Source: Psychrobacter sp. JB385
GTDB lineage: Bacteria; Pseudomonadota; Gammaproteobacteria; Pseudomonadales; Moraxellaceae
Reading direction: 5' to 3'
NCBI RefSeq assembly: GCF_900163785.1
Contig: NZ_FUKN01000012.1
Location: forward strand, 124,001 to 188,000
Length of the DNA: 64,000 nucleotides
A model generated the notes under the pieces. That model ran no database searches. It was not told where the DNA came from and saw only the letters and a program-made list of their open reading frames with translations. The position numbers were made by a program, and so were the translations under genes. Shown here one piece after another: positions 19,923 through 29,254 of the stretch (position 1 is its first letter; every line of letters begins with the position of its first letter).

Positions 19923-21611
19923 ATGTCATTAGTTTCTTCTTTAAAACATAGTATTTTTGTTCGTATTTATGCTGGACTACTCATAGTCTGTCTGTGCGTA
20001 GCATTGTTTGCTCAGCTGTTGATGGATACAATCAATAAAGAACGTGTGCAGTCATACCGTGAGAGTATGGCAAAAGGCGCATTTCATTTGGTGAGTGAGG
20101 GCATTGCCCATCAGGACAGTGAACAGCAACGCGAATACTGGTTATCAGATGCCAGCAGTTTATTTGGCTCAAAATTCAGTATTATTCCTATCGATGAAGT
20201 AGATTTTAACGGCAGTGAACTGAGACGCTTTGAAAGTGGGAGTACGGTCGTTCGTTATGTCAGTCAGCCTGTCTATGCTGATGTCTATTATCGCCTTCCA
20301 AATAAAAAGAGTGTGTTGACGGCAAGAATATCGCAAGTGACTGAGCAGCAAGTACGAGCAATCGCAGTTTTCTTATTAGATGATTTGTCATATCACATGA
20401 CACTGGCCGATAAACGAGCACGTTTGGCGCAATTAGAAGAAAAATTTACTTTTCCGCTGCAACTAAGAGCAGCGAATACATTGGATCTAGATACAGATCA
20501 GATGGCGCGCTTGCGACGTGATGAAGTGGTTATCTCATTACAAGATACCAATAGTAGTAAAAGTAACTCGGCCATTAAAATCGTGGTGCCTTCTGAAATC
20601 AACGATATGGCCATTCTGATTGGGCCTGTTCCGTTATTCAATTGGTTCCCTCTCAATCTGATCATCAGTATGATTCTTATCAGTATGTTCTTGATAAGCT
20701 TGGGGGTCTATGCACTGATTTTCCCACTTGAGCGCAAATTACAGTTGATTCAAGTCGGTGTTAATGAAGTCAGTAAAGGCAATCTTGATATTCAAGTTCA
20801 GGTCATAGGACAAGATGAAATTGCTCGTTTATCGGCAACCTTCAACGCGATGACCTCGCATATCAAACGTTTGATTGAGTCACAGCGAGAGCTTACGCGG
20901 GCCGTCTCGCATGAGTTACGTACACCCGTTGCTCGTATTCGTTTTGCTGTAGACATGTTGGCAGATACTGACGATGAAGATTCTCGATTCATGCAGCGTG
21001 ATTATATCGATGAAGATATTGAAGCACTAAATGGTTTGATTGATGAGATTTTGACTTATGCTAAGCTAGAAGAAGGCTCACCGAAGTTGGATTTGGAGCC
21101 TGTTAATCTCAGAGAGCTGTTAGAGCAAGTCGAACGTGAGACCAATGCTTTAGGTAAGCCGATCAAAATCGTGACTAAATTGCCAAGTGCTAAAGTAACA
21201 GCAATTGCAGATCGTCGTTACTTACACCGTGTGATTCAAAACCTTGCTGGTAATGCTCTGCGTTATGCAGAAACGACAATTATTATTAGTGCTGGGGTCA
21301 AAAAGGGCAATGCCTTTGTGACAGTCGAAGATGATGGTCATGGTATCCCTGAAGCAGACCGTGAAAAAGTATTCATTCCCTTCTCACGTTTGGATGACAG
21401 TCGCACACGCGCCTCTGGTGGCTATGGCTTGGGCCTATCGATTGTGTCGCGCATTGCTTTTTGGTTTAATGGTGGTATGAAGGTCGATGAGAGTGAAGAG
21501 CTTGGCGGCGCCCGATTTGTCATGACATGGCCGATCAAACCGCTCACACAAATCCTTGCTGCGGATGAATTGACGCAAGAAAAAAGCGAGCGTGATTTTG
21601 ACACCAAATAA
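19923..21611 (+). CDS. bfmS: Sensor histidine kinase BfmS (RstB-like)
   Basis: This is the likely cognate kinase or phosphatase of BfmR. A first membrane segment (IYAGLLIVCLCVALFAQLL) and a second near residue 245 (LNLIISMILISMFLISLGVY) bound a periplasmic sensor of about 210 residues. HAMP follows, then the H-box VSHELRTPVARIRF with His near residue 330, the N-box QNLAGNALRY, G1 DDGHGIP and G2 GGYGLGLS. The ATG at 19923 (562 residues) is preferred over a TTG five codons upstream at 19908; neither has a strong Shine-Dalgarno sequence. The assignment to BfmS rests on the adjacent BfmR. Confidence 0.9.
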   Translation: MSLVSSLKHSIFVRIYAGLLIVCLCVALFAQLLMDTINKERVQSYRESMAKGAFHLVSEGIAHQDSEQQREYWLSDASSLFGSKFSIIPIDEVDFNGSELRRFESGSTVVRYVSQPVYADVYYRLPNKKSVLTARISQVTEQQVRAIAVFLLDDLSYHMTLADKRARLAQLEEKFTFPLQLRAANTLDLDTDQMARLRRDEVVISLQDTNSSKSNSAIKIVVPSEINDMAILIGPVPLFNWFPLNLIISMILISMFLISLGVYALIFPLERKLQLIQVGVNEVSKGNLDIQVQVIGQDEIARLSATFNAMTSHIKRLIESQRELTRAVSHELRTPVARIRFAVDMLADTDDEDSRFMQRDYIDEDIEALNGLIDEILTYAKLEEGSPKLDLEPVNLRELLEQVERETNALGKPIKIVTKLPSAKVTAIADRRYLHRVIQNLAGNALRYAETTIIISAGVKKGNAFVTVEDDGHGIPEADREKVFIPFSRLDDSRTRASGGYGLGLSIVSRIAFWFNGGMKVDESEELGGARFVMTWPIKPLTQILAADELTQEKSERDFDTK

Positions 21612-21657
21612 TGTTGCCATATTAGGTGATTGGTTTATTTTGGTTGAAAATACACAC

Positions 21658-21696
21658 ATAGGTTAATCAGATTATAGAACTCTTTGATTAACCTAT
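21658..21696 (+). other. 12-bp perfect inverted repeat after bfmS
   Basis: The arms ATAGGTTAATCA and TGATTAACCTAT are perfectly complementary with a 15-nt loop. They lie 46 nt after the bfmS stop and 75 nt before the next small gene. No U-tract follows, so it is either an mRNA 3' structure or an operator. Confidence 0.6.
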
Positions 21697-21771
21697 AGAC
21701 AGACATCTTATTGATCTGCTCATTATTAATAGTGATTCTAGAAGTAGCTTGAAAATAGAGGAGGGCAAAGG

Positions 21772-21951
21772 ATGCCATATTTATTCGGCAGTTTGGTACT
21801 TTTAAATGCGATAACATTGGGCTATTACCTGTTCTTGCAGCAGCCATCTACAACGCAAACCTTAAAGGCGGCGCAAGCGGACATTACCCAACCTTTAGCG
21901 TTTACCAATAGTGCCAAATATATTCCGCCAATGATAGGGACTAAAGATTAG
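21772..21951 (+). CDS. Small membrane protein, 59 residues, function unknown
   Basis: A short open frame starts with ATG after a strong AGAGGAGGG ribosome binding site and ends with TAG. The product begins with one hydrophobic segment (LFGSLVLLNAITLGYYLFL) and continues as a polar, probably periplasmic tail with AKYIPPMIGTKD at the end. It lies downstream of bfmS on the same strand and could be read from the bfmS transcript. I do not recognise the family. The strong ribosome binding site and the clean single-helix layout support a real gene. Confidence 0.65.
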   Translation: MPYLFGSLVLLNAITLGYYLFLQQPSTTQTLKAAQADITQPLAFTNSAKYIPPMIGTKD

Positions 21952-22020
21952 ACGCTGTCCGGCAATATGGTCATCACAAAGCGTTTGATACAGACTCTCG
22001 TCCCTTTTTTACTTAATTAA

Positions 22021-23508
22021 TTACTTACTTTCAGTTTTTTGATTCATCTCATTGTCATCAGAGCTGATGTTTTTTTCTGTATCTGCAGGTACGCTCGTAT
22101 CGCCTGCTACTTTAGACAGTAGGGGAATACGCACACAGACTTGCAAACCGCCATCAGGGTGATTAATAGCCTCTACGGTGCCGTGATGCAACCTTGCAAT
22201 ACGATCTACAATGGCAAGACCTAGACCACTGCCTTGTGTGGTACGGGCGGTCTCTCCGCGCTCAAACGGTTGCATGATTCGCTCTAGCTGATCTTCTGCC
22301 ACGCCATCACCGCAGTCACGCACACATATCAATAGCTGCTCTTGTGCTTCTTTATTGACGACATTTTCACTGACAACATCATCATCGTCTTCTGCAACGG
22401 TTTCTATAAATGTTGGCACGACAGTCGCCGATAGATAAATGGGTGGCTCGCCATAACGTTTGGCATTATTAACCAAATTGATAATCAGTCGTTTGATAGA
22501 TAAAGGACGTATAGGCACCACTTTGTGACACTCTGACTGATAAACAAAAGCCATCGGCGCAAACTGCACCATGATCTCATTAAAGATGGTGTCTAGATTG
22601 GTTAGGCTAACGGGTTCATCGGAGCCATCTTTCATAAATGAGATGAATTGCTCCAAAATGGCATCCATATCCTCAATATCGTAAATTAGCCCTTCACGAA
22701 AAAAGTCATCTGGTAGCATCTCAGCGGTCAACCGCATACGAGTTAAGGGTGTACGCAGATCATGCGAGATACCAGCGAGCATAATCGTGCGCTCTTTTTG
22801 GGCTTGATTTAACGTTGTGAATAGACGGTTGAAAGCCATATTCACTTGACGTATCTCAGTAGGGCCTTTTTGCGTTGGCAGTGTGGTCGCATGACCCAGA
22901 CGAATATAGTTAGTCGCTGCACGTTGTAAGTATCGCAGTGGTCGGTTCAATTGTCGTGCCAATAGGATAATGGTCAGTAGCGATAAAATAGGCAAGCCAA
23001 TGAGAAATAGTACCAGTAATCCTGGACTATATTGTGAGTAGTAAACCACCGGTTCGCGAATCCAAAAGCTATCATCTCGACTGTCTTGTACCCATAGTTG
23101 CGGTGTTGGCTTGAATTTAAAATATACCTCAACAGGTCGGCCTAGCTGTGCACTGATTTCACGCTGTAATACGTCAGTAAATACGCCTACAAAGGCTTTA
23201 TCAGACACCTTTGGAAAGTCATTGGGATTGTTTACCACTACCACATGTGAGTGCTCATACACCCATCGACGTACTTCAGGCTGATCTTTCCAGTCTTCGT
23301 TGACGCTAATCATAAGCCGTAACTCGCTGGTGAGATAGCGGGCATGGTTTTTGAGTTCGGGCAAATACAGACTGCGCCAAAAAAACAAGATCGACAAGCT
23401 TACACTGATGAGAACAATGAAAGACACCATCAAGGTTGTCAGCCAAGTGTTGGAATAAGAGCGTGCGAGCCAACTTCTGCGGCGGGGTGGTGGGTTGTGT
23501 GTGGTCAT
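22021..23508 (-). CDS. envZ: EnvZ-like osmosensor histidine kinase
   Basis: The 495-residue protein has EnvZ architecture: a first membrane helix near residues 22-45, a periplasmic domain of about 130 residues, a second helix near 165-190 (LLVLFLIGLPILSLLTIIL), HAMP with LARQLNRPLRYL, and the H-box AGISHDLRTPLTRMRL with His near residue 248. The N-box NLVNNAKRYG, G1 RDCGDG and G2 GSGLGLAIVDR are intact. Between N-box and G1 there is an acidic insertion of roughly 20 residues (EDDDDVVSE) absent from E. coli EnvZ as I recall it. No ompR gene is adjacent, although ompR-envZ is normally an operon; the partner must be elsewhere. Confidence 0.85.
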   Translation of the reverse strand: MTTHNPPPRRRSWLARSYSNTWLTTLMVSFIVLISVSLSILFFWRSLYLPELKNHARYLTSELRLMISVNEDWKDQPEVRRWVYEHSHVVVVNNPNDFPKVSDKAFVGVFTDVLQREISAQLGRPVEVYFKFKPTPQLWVQDSRDDSFWIREPVVYYSQYSPGLLVLFLIGLPILSLLTIILLARQLNRPLRYLQRAATNYIRLGHATTLPTQKGPTEIRQVNMAFNRLFTTLNQAQKERTIMLAGISHDLRTPLTRMRLTAEMLPDDFFREGLIYDIEDMDAILEQFISFMKDGSDEPVSLTNLDTIFNEIMVQFAPMAFVYQSECHKVVPIRPLSIKRLIINLVNNAKRYGEPPIYLSATVVPTFIETVAEDDDDVVSENVVNKEAQEQLLICVRDCGDGVAEDQLERIMQPFERGETARTTQGSGLGLAIVDRIARLHHGTVEAINHPDGGLQVCVRIPLLSKVAGDTSVPADTEKNISSDDNEMNQKTESK

Positions 23509-23931
23509 ATGAGTCCAAGATGTGAAGAGGCGTTTTTTAAATCCAGTACGAAGCCGATGCCCAGCTTATATCGCAAGGCTGACTTCTTTCACTATTATAT
23601 CAGTGCAACGCTATTAGAGTATGGCAGTGACATATTGTCATAGAGTAGCACAGTCCCTGAGTGACACTCATGGCTTTAAAATATAGTCACTCTACCAAGC
23701 CTGATATTAATATACGTTATAGTATTTGATGACTTTGGCCTAAGTCAGAGGTAGATGAGTATAAAAATTACAGGGCAATTATCAAGGATGGCGAGCAATT
23801 GTATTGTACATCGATACGCATTTAAGCTATTGTTAATAAATAATTAAATAAGCGCAGTTTATGTTTTCAATAAATCAAGACTGTGATATAATTATGCCCT
23901 TTTTGGTATACCTGCGAAAGAGAGAATTCAC
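23509..23931. other. Divergent intergenic region envZ / rpsP
   Basis: This 423-bp region must contain promoters for both divergent genes. Only the rpsP promoter candidate at 23864-23892 could be placed. No further gene is seen. Confidence 0.5.
23864..23892 (+). promoter_or_regulatory. Candidate promoter of rpsP-rimM-trmD-rplS
   Basis: A perfect -10 TATAAT (23887-23892) lies 17 bp after a weak -35 TTTTCA (23864-23869). The start of transcription would fall about 33 nt before the rpsP ATG. Confidence 0.6.
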
Positions 23932-24201
23932 ATGGTTGTTATTCGTTTAGCACGGGGCGGTGCCAAGAAACGCCCATTTTATCAAGTAGTTGTTGCTGAT
24001 CAACGCCGCGCGCGTGACGGTCGCTATATTGAAAACATCGGCTTTTTTAACCCACTCGCTAAAGAGTCTGAAGAAGCAGTACGTTTGAACATGGAAGCGT
24101 ACAATGCGTGGATCGCAAAAGGTGCACAACCTTCAGATCGCGTTGCTTCATTAGCAAAAGCTTACAACAAGTCTGCAGCTCAAACTGAAGCAACTGCTTA
24201 A
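23932..24201 (+). CDS. rpsP: 30S ribosomal protein S16
   Basis: S16 is an early-binding assembly protein of the 30S subunit. The N-terminus [20 protein letters not shown] and the following [18 protein letters not shown] are nearly invariant in the family. The 89-residue length is typical. It leads the conserved rpsP-rimM-trmD-rplS operon and follows a probable sigma-70 promoter. Confidence 0.98.
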   Translation: MVVIRLARGGAKKRPFYQVVVADQRRARDGRYIENIGFFNPLAKESEEAVRLNMEAYNAWIAKGAQPSDRVASLAKAYNKSAAQTEATA

Positions 24202-24260
24202 GTTTTCGTGACTGTTATCAAGGTGCCAATGGCATGACTTGATAGACTTTAGAACACATA

Positions 24261-24286
24261 GCGTAACTGGTCTAACCAGGGTACGC
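24261..24286 (+). other. Hairpin in the rpsP-rimM spacer
   Basis: Two perfect 5-bp helices, GCGTA with TACGC and CTGGT with ACCAG, stack around a 3-nt loop with a small internal bulge. There is no U-tract. It is a candidate mRNA stability or processing element separating S16 from the less abundant RimM and TrmD. Confidence 0.6.
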
Positions 24287-24358
24287 CATTAACTGTTTAT
24301 CGCTTTTGACTCAATTGTCTTTACAATTGCTGTTTAAATCATCGTTAGGTTAGCTGTT

Positions 24359-24892
24359 ATGTCATCTGTTCCAAATGCTAGTGCCCTTATGAAAATTGGT
24401 CAGCTTAAGAAGCCTTATGGTATCAAAGGCTGGCTTTGGGTGTTTAGCGATACGGATGATCGAACAGCAATATTCGACATGCAGCCGTGGTGGATGAAGA
24501 CTGCCACAGGCATGAAGCCTTTGACTGTTAAAGCTTGGCGTGAGCAAGGGACAGGAATTGTGGCTCAATTTGAGCAAGTTCCTGACCGTAATGTCGCTGA
24601 GACCATGAACGGTGTGACCGTTTGGGTTGAGCAAGACGTTTTGCCGGAGACAGCAGAGGACGAATATTATTGGTCGGATTTGGTCAGTCTGCGCGTGATG
24701 AACGAGCAGGATGAGTATTTAGGTAACATCACCGAAATGTTTGAAACGGGTGCCCATGACATTATGCGCGTGGCAGCCAATTCAGACAGTTTGGATGACG
24801 AAGAGCGCCTAATTCCATGGCATAAGCAAACTGTAATAGAAGTCAATATGACTGAAAAAACAGTACTTGTGGCATGGCCAAGTGACTATTAA
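24359..24892 (+). CDS. rimM: Ribosome maturation factor RimM
   Basis: RimM helps 30S maturation, acting around S19 and the 16S rRNA head. The N-terminal beta-barrel shows IGQLKKPYGIKGWLWVFSDT, and the C-terminal PRC-barrel domain includes YYWSDLVSLRV and ETGAHDIMRV followed by RLIPWH. The 177-residue length fits the family. Start is ATG at 24359; an ATG ten codons on would remove a short leader. It is co-transcribed with rpsP and trmD. Confidence 0.95.
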   Translation: MSSVPNASALMKIGQLKKPYGIKGWLWVFSDTDDRTAIFDMQPWWMKTATGMKPLTVKAWREQGTGIVAQFEQVPDRNVAETMNGVTVWVEQDVLPETAEDEYYWSDLVSLRVMNEQDEYLGNITEMFETGAHDIMRVAANSDSLDDEERLIPWHKQTVIEVNMTEKTVLVAWPSDY

Positions 24893-24968
24893 TACAACTT
24901 TTGGTTTCATAGCCAAGCGTTTTTAATAGCAACCCCGATTTTTTAGCCGTTATTCAAGTAGATATCAG

Positions 24969-25733
24969 ATGTATTGTGCCGTCATTAGTATTTTTCCTGA
25001 GATGTTCGCTACGATTCGTGAGTTTGGTATTACGGGTCGAGCAGTGACTCAGGGACAAGTTACGATTGATTGTATTAATCCACGTGATTATACCGAGGAT
25101 AACTATCGTCGCATTGACGAACGTCCGTATGGTGGCGGTCCTGGAATGGTGATGATGGCTGAGCCATTGTCGAAAGCTATTGAGGATGCGCGCCTTCGAG
25201 CCGGTCAGCACGGTTGCCGTGTCGATAGTGAGCATTGTCCGGTGATTTATATGTCGCCACAAGGACAAACGCTTAATGAAAGCAGCGTGGTCAGTATGGC
25301 TAAGTATGACGGTATGATTTTATTATGCGGTCGTTACGAAGGTATTGATGAGCGTTTGCTGTCACACTATGTCGATATGGAAGTATCGATCGGCGATTAT
25401 GTGCTGACAGGTGGTGAATTGCCAGCGATGGTACTGATGGATAGTGTGATACGTCGTTTGCCTGATACTATGGGTGATGATAAGTCAGCTGAGCAAGACT
25501 CCTTTGTTGATGGACTGCTTGACTGCCCACATTATACTAAGCCTCATGAGTTTGCAGGTGTGGCGGTTCCTGAAGTATTACTGTCAGGTCACCATGCCAA
25601 TATCGCCAAGTGGCGCTTTAGTCAACAAGTTAGTCGTACGCAAGCGCGTCGTCCAGATTTGTGGCAAGCGTTTACCCCAACGGTAGAGCAAGCGAAGTGG
25701 CTAAAAGCGCTAGCAAAAGCAGATAAAAAGTAG
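24969..25733 (+). CDS. trmD: tRNA (guanine(37)-N1)-methyltransferase
   Basis: TrmD methylates G37 next to the anticodon of several tRNAs and prevents frameshifting. It shows the SPOUT trefoil-knot motifs [14 protein letters not shown] and [19 protein letters not shown], plus YGGGPGMVM and the C-terminal helical part ([13 protein letters not shown]). The length of 254 residues matches E. coli (255). The gene lies 76 nt after rimM. Confidence 0.98.
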   Translation: MYCAVISIFPEMFATIREFGITGRAVTQGQVTIDCINPRDYTEDNYRRIDERPYGGGPGMVMMAEPLSKAIEDARLRAGQHGCRVDSEHCPVIYMSPQGQTLNESSVVSMAKYDGMILLCGRYEGIDERLLSHYVDMEVSIGDYVLTGGELPAMVLMDSVIRRLPDTMGDDKSAEQDSFVDGLLDCPHYTKPHEFAGVAVPEVLLSGHHANIAKWRFSQQVSRTQARRPDLWQAFTPTVEQAKWLKALAKADKK

Positions 25734-25938
25734 GGTATTAACCTTTGATTTTATCGTCTTTAGGTTTGATAAACAGTTAAGAAACAGAGTTTTGAGCAAT
25801 AATAAAACGGGTCATCACATAATGGCCGTTGGTTATAACCCATTTACGTTGTGTCTCACTATAAAGAGATACGATTAATTATTACAAACAGGTGATATGC
25901 GTTAAGCCTCTATTATCTAATGTGAGGAGATAACTCTC

Positions 25939-26358
25939 ATGAGCAACAAGCATCCATTGGTTCAGGTCATCGAAAACGCTCAATTGCTTGAGCGCCCAAG
26001 CTTTGCACCCGGCGATACCGTTGTGGTTCAAGTAAAAGTACGTGAAGGTGAGCGTGAGCGTCTACAGGCTTTTGAAGGCATTGTAATCGCTAAGCGTAAC
26101 CGCGGTGTAAACTCAGCGTTCACTGTACGTAAAATCTCAAGCGGCGTTGGTGTTGAGCGTGCATTCCAATTGCATTCACCAATCATTGACAGCATTGAAG
26201 TGAAACGCCGTGGTGCTGTTCGCCGTGCGAAACTGTACTACTTACGTGAGCGTTCTGGTAAATCAGCACGTATCCGCGAAAAGCTTCCTGCTCGTTCAGC
26301 TCAGAAAAAAACTGACGCTGGCGTACCTAAAGCAGTTGACACTGCACCTGGTATTTAA
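25939..26358 (+). CDS. rplS: 50S ribosomal protein L19
   Basis: L19 sits at the 30S-50S interface. Conserved stretches are [40 protein letters not shown] and the C-terminal [20 protein letters not shown] tail of about 20 residues extends beyond the usual end of the protein (115 residues in E. coli, 139 here). GTGAGGAGATAACTCTC is a strong ribosome binding site. A terminator closes the operon. Confidence 0.98.
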   Translation: MSNKHPLVQVIENAQLLERPSFAPGDTVVVQVKVREGERERLQAFEGIVIAKRNRGVNSAFTVRKISSGVGVERAFQLHSPIIDSIEVKRRGAVRRAKLYYLRERSGKSARIREKLPARSAQKKTDAGVPKAVDTAPGI

Positions 26359-26483
26359 GCAGCAGCTTACTGTTTTCGGTTGATCGTAAAATTTGCGATT
26401 GATTGAAGATAAAGTAAAAGTAGATACAAGCCCTTATTCATAGGTTTATTTATAAATAAGCGGGCCATACCAAAAAAGACAAT

Positions 26484-26518
26484 ACCCCAATCTATGCGAA
26501 TGCGAGATTGGGGTTTTT
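26484..26518 (+). terminator. Terminator of the rpsP-rplS operon
   Basis: The perfect 9-bp arms CCCCAATCT and AGATTGGGG surround an 11-nt loop and are followed by five T. Confidence 0.92.
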
Positions 26519-26583
26519 GTATGTGCAAAGATAATTTTAAATTAAGCGCTCAGTATTGATCTGTATTTTTTATACCCTTCAAG

Positions 26584-27141
26584 CTAGTTATCAAAGTTCT
26601 CTATCCGACTACTTTGGTCTTTAGACTTACTGTACTTACGTAATCGAATATATATTGTCTTAGTGACTGTGGCGATCACTTTTTGTTGATCATCGACGAT
26701 ATCAGCTTGGTATTCACGAAACACAGCATCGCCATCTTTTGCCAGCTCTTGGATAGTCATAATCTCAGAGCTAGGTATCTTCATCCGTGTGGTAACTTTG
26801 CTATTACCTGGTGCGATAAATTCAATGTGTGAGCTTTTATCCCAGACTACATAACTGTTACCCAATTGGTGCATGAGTATCAGCATATAAAATGGATCAA
26901 CCATTGAGTATAAGCTACCACCAAACTGCGTGCCAACGATGTTTTTATTCAGGCTATTTAATCCCATACTCACTACGCAAAGCCCTTGGTCAAGGTCGAT
27001 GTGATCAATTTTGATACCTGCGCCAACATAGGGTGCATACGTGTTGATACGTAGCTTGAGCAAATGAGGCGTCAGCAACGGCATGATGTTCTTTTTAGCT
27101 TTGCGTTTTAGTGTCTCAAAGTTGATGGGTAGTAAACTCAT
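26584..27141 (-). CDS. DUF4442 hotdog-fold protein, probable acyl-CoA thioesterase
   Basis: The 185-residue protein resembles the DUF4442 / YiiD-C group of hotdog-fold proteins. Features are a helix containing FGGSLYSMVDPFYMLILMHQ (the hotdog helix), followed by SSHIEFIAPGNSKV and a C-terminal strand DQQKVIATVTKTIYIRLRK. Such proteins are thought to act on acyl thioesters, but the substrate is unknown. TAGGATTAATTT precedes the ATG. It is a single gene convergent with rplS, from which it is separated by the rplS terminator. Confidence 0.75.
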   Translation of the reverse strand: MSLLPINFETLKRKAKKNIMPLLTPHLLKLRINTYAPYVGAGIKIDHIDLDQGLCVVSMGLNSLNKNIVGTQFGGSLYSMVDPFYMLILMHQLGNSYVVWDKSSHIEFIAPGNSKVTTRMKIPSSEIMTIQELAKDGDAVFREYQADIVDDQQKVIATVTKTIYIRLRKYSKSKDQSSRIENFDN

Positions 27142-27594
27142 AAATTAATCCTACTATCTTGCTTCTGAAGCTTTTGTAGTTACCAGTTGAGAGACGTGTA
27201 TCAGGTCTTCAAGATCAATGGATAATAAAAGCCCTTATCATAATTAAAAATTATGCAGGTCGCTAGTCTTAAAATGGGTTAGGACCACACTACCATAACA
27301 ATGATAGTAAGCCGCAAAAACGTTCCACCCAATTACTTTCATAGTAACGTATCAGTATCTTATATTCTAATGTTACTTTCAAAATACGGAGGTAGTCTTT
27401 AAAAAGCTGGCCATAAAGGTTGAGTGACGGCTTACTATAATGAACATAATATCTCTAAATGGTTATAAGTTCGTATTTTGGGGTTCATTCACATACAATA
27501 GTCTGCAATTCTTGGCGAGCTATAGAGATTGGATGAACATTTACGTCTCTACATGCTTAGTCAACCGCAACCTCAGCCGATATTAGGAAATGTG
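27142..27594. other. Divergent intergenic region
   Basis: This 453-bp gap separates the divergent DUF4442 and DUF3360 genes. I see no gene, clear promoter or repeat in it. An in-frame TTG at 27529 could extend the DUF3360 protein by 22 residues. Confidence 0.45.
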
Positions 27595-29115
27595 ATGAGT
27601 GATACACAGCTTCCCACTTCAGGAGCCAATCCGCAGCACCCGCGCCCATCTAGTAATGATTTGCAGACAAGCTATGCAGATTTGTATAAGCCCAGTTCAA
27701 GTTTTGAAGATCGTAACGCTTACTTAAATCATGAACTACAGATCATGCAGCCAAAACGCTGGCGACCTAATCTGCCGTTTCGCGATTATCGTTTTGAGTA
27801 TGAAGATACCATTCCAGCGATGGCCGCAACCATTGGAAAAGTAGTCATGGTCGGTGCCATTGCGGCAACGTTTGCAGGGCCCCTAGGTTTGAGCGATGCT
27901 TTCGTTTTAGAAAATGTACGCTATGAGCTATTGATTGTTTCATTTTTTGTGATTTTGTTTTCAGGGTTTTTGCTACCGACTGCCAATCTTGCTGGTACTC
28001 ATGGGCCGCTTATTCCACTCATTCCTATTGTCGTCGCTGCCGGCGGTCACCCCATGGCATTTGGTTTGCTCATTGGCGCTTTTGGTTTGTTGCTGGCAAT
28101 CAGTAAAGGCGGCAGCTTGCTGGCAAATTTGACCAGTAAAGGCGTGTGTGGCGGTTTGCTACTTTATCTGGGTTTTATCGGAACCACCTCTCAAGTCAAA
28201 AATTTATTTGCTTGGGCAGAAGGCATTGGCATGGCACACATTGCTTTTGTGGTGATTCTTCTGACGATTGTTCTTTATGCGGTACTAGAGAATTTTCAAA
28301 AGCGCTGGCTTGCGGTTCCTCTTAGCTGTTTGTTAGGAGGCGGCGTTGCGTTTGCCATGGGCGCACCATTTGCATTTGAAACAGCGCCTGGTCTGCCAAA
28401 CATGAACCCAATGTATTGGTGGGGTGAAAATACAGGTTGGATGTTGGGGCTGCCCACGGTTGAGAGTTTTATTGTGGTCTTGCCATTTGCGGTATTAGCA
28501 GTAGCCATGTGGTCACCAGACTTTTTAGGTCATCAGGTATTCCAAAAAATCAGCTATCCAAAACGTACTGAACGTGTGCTCATGGATATCGATGATACGA
28601 TGACCAGCGCTTCTATTCGTCAAGTTGCAGGCTCAATACTTGGTGGCGCAAATTTTGCGTCATCGTGGGGGACTTATATTGTGCCTGCAGCGATTGCCAA
28701 GCGCCCCATTCCCGCAGGAGCAATTCTGACAGGACTGTTTTGTCTCATTGCTGGTATCTGGGGCTATCCGATGGATCTGGCCATTTGGGAACCAGTCATG
28801 TGTGTGGCGTTGATCGTTGGGGTCTTTATCCCGCTGCTTGAGGCAGGGATGGAGATGACACGTGAAGGCAAAACAACGCAGTCTGCTGCCATTGTGGTAT
28901 TTGCATCCGCCTTAGTCAATCCTGCTTTTGGTTGGTCGATTACTTTAGTATTGGATAACCTAGGTCTTATTGGTTCAAAAGAGCGCAGTGCCAGCTTATC
29001 AAAAATGAGCCGCTGGATTATCCCTGTCGTGACTTTTGTGATTTTAACTGGAGTCATGGCAATCGTCGGCATGTTGCCGGGTATTCCAGCGTTACTGCCA
29101 AATTTTCGCCATTAG
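27595..29115 (+). CDS. DUF3360 family integral membrane protein, probable transporter
   Basis: The protein of about 506 residues has a hydrophilic N-terminal region of about 70 residues (with SFEDRNAYLNHELQ and QPKRWRPNLPFRDYRFEYED) followed by some eleven hydrophobic segments. This matches the DUF3360 family as I recall it, which resembles the SLC26/NCS2 transporter fold; the substrate is unknown. Gly/Pro-rich segments such as LAGTHGPLIPLIPIVVAAGG and GSILGGANFASSWGTYIVP would fit substrate-binding half helices. I prefer the ATG at 27595, preceded by TAGGAAATGTG, over a TTG at 27529. Confidence 0.75.
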   Translation: MSDTQLPTSGANPQHPRPSSNDLQTSYADLYKPSSSFEDRNAYLNHELQIMQPKRWRPNLPFRDYRFEYEDTIPAMAATIGKVVMVGAIAATFAGPLGLSDAFVLENVRYELLIVSFFVILFSGFLLPTANLAGTHGPLIPLIPIVVAAGGHPMAFGLLIGAFGLLLAISKGGSLLANLTSKGVCGGLLLYLGFIGTTSQVKNLFAWAEGIGMAHIAFVVILLTIVLYAVLENFQKRWLAVPLSCLLGGGVAFAMGAPFAFETAPGLPNMNPMYWWGENTGWMLGLPTVESFIVVLPFAVLAVAMWSPDFLGHQVFQKISYPKRTERVLMDIDDTMTSASIRQVAGSILGGANFASSWGTYIVPAAIAKRPIPAGAILTGLFCLIAGIWGYPMDLAIWEPVMCVALIVGVFIPLLEAGMEMTREGKTTQSAAIVVFASALVNPAFGWSITLVLDNLGLIGSKERSASLSKMSRWIIPVVTFVILTGVMAIVGMLPGIPALLPNFRH

Positions 29116-29133
29116 ATAGCTGGTTTCTTATCC

Positions 29134-29160
29134 GAAAGCCAGCTTTGTGCTGGTTTTTTT
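29134..29160 (+). terminator. Terminator after the DUF3360 gene
   Basis: The arms AAGCCAGC and GCTGGTTT pair (one G-T) around a 5-nt loop, followed by a run of T. Confidence 0.85.
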
Positions 29161-29254
29161 ATGGCGTTTGCAAAATCGTACGTTGGCTTGCAAAACCCGT
29201 TACGCTGCCCCATAAATATTGGTATTACTCACATTTTTGAGAGCAAAAAATTCT

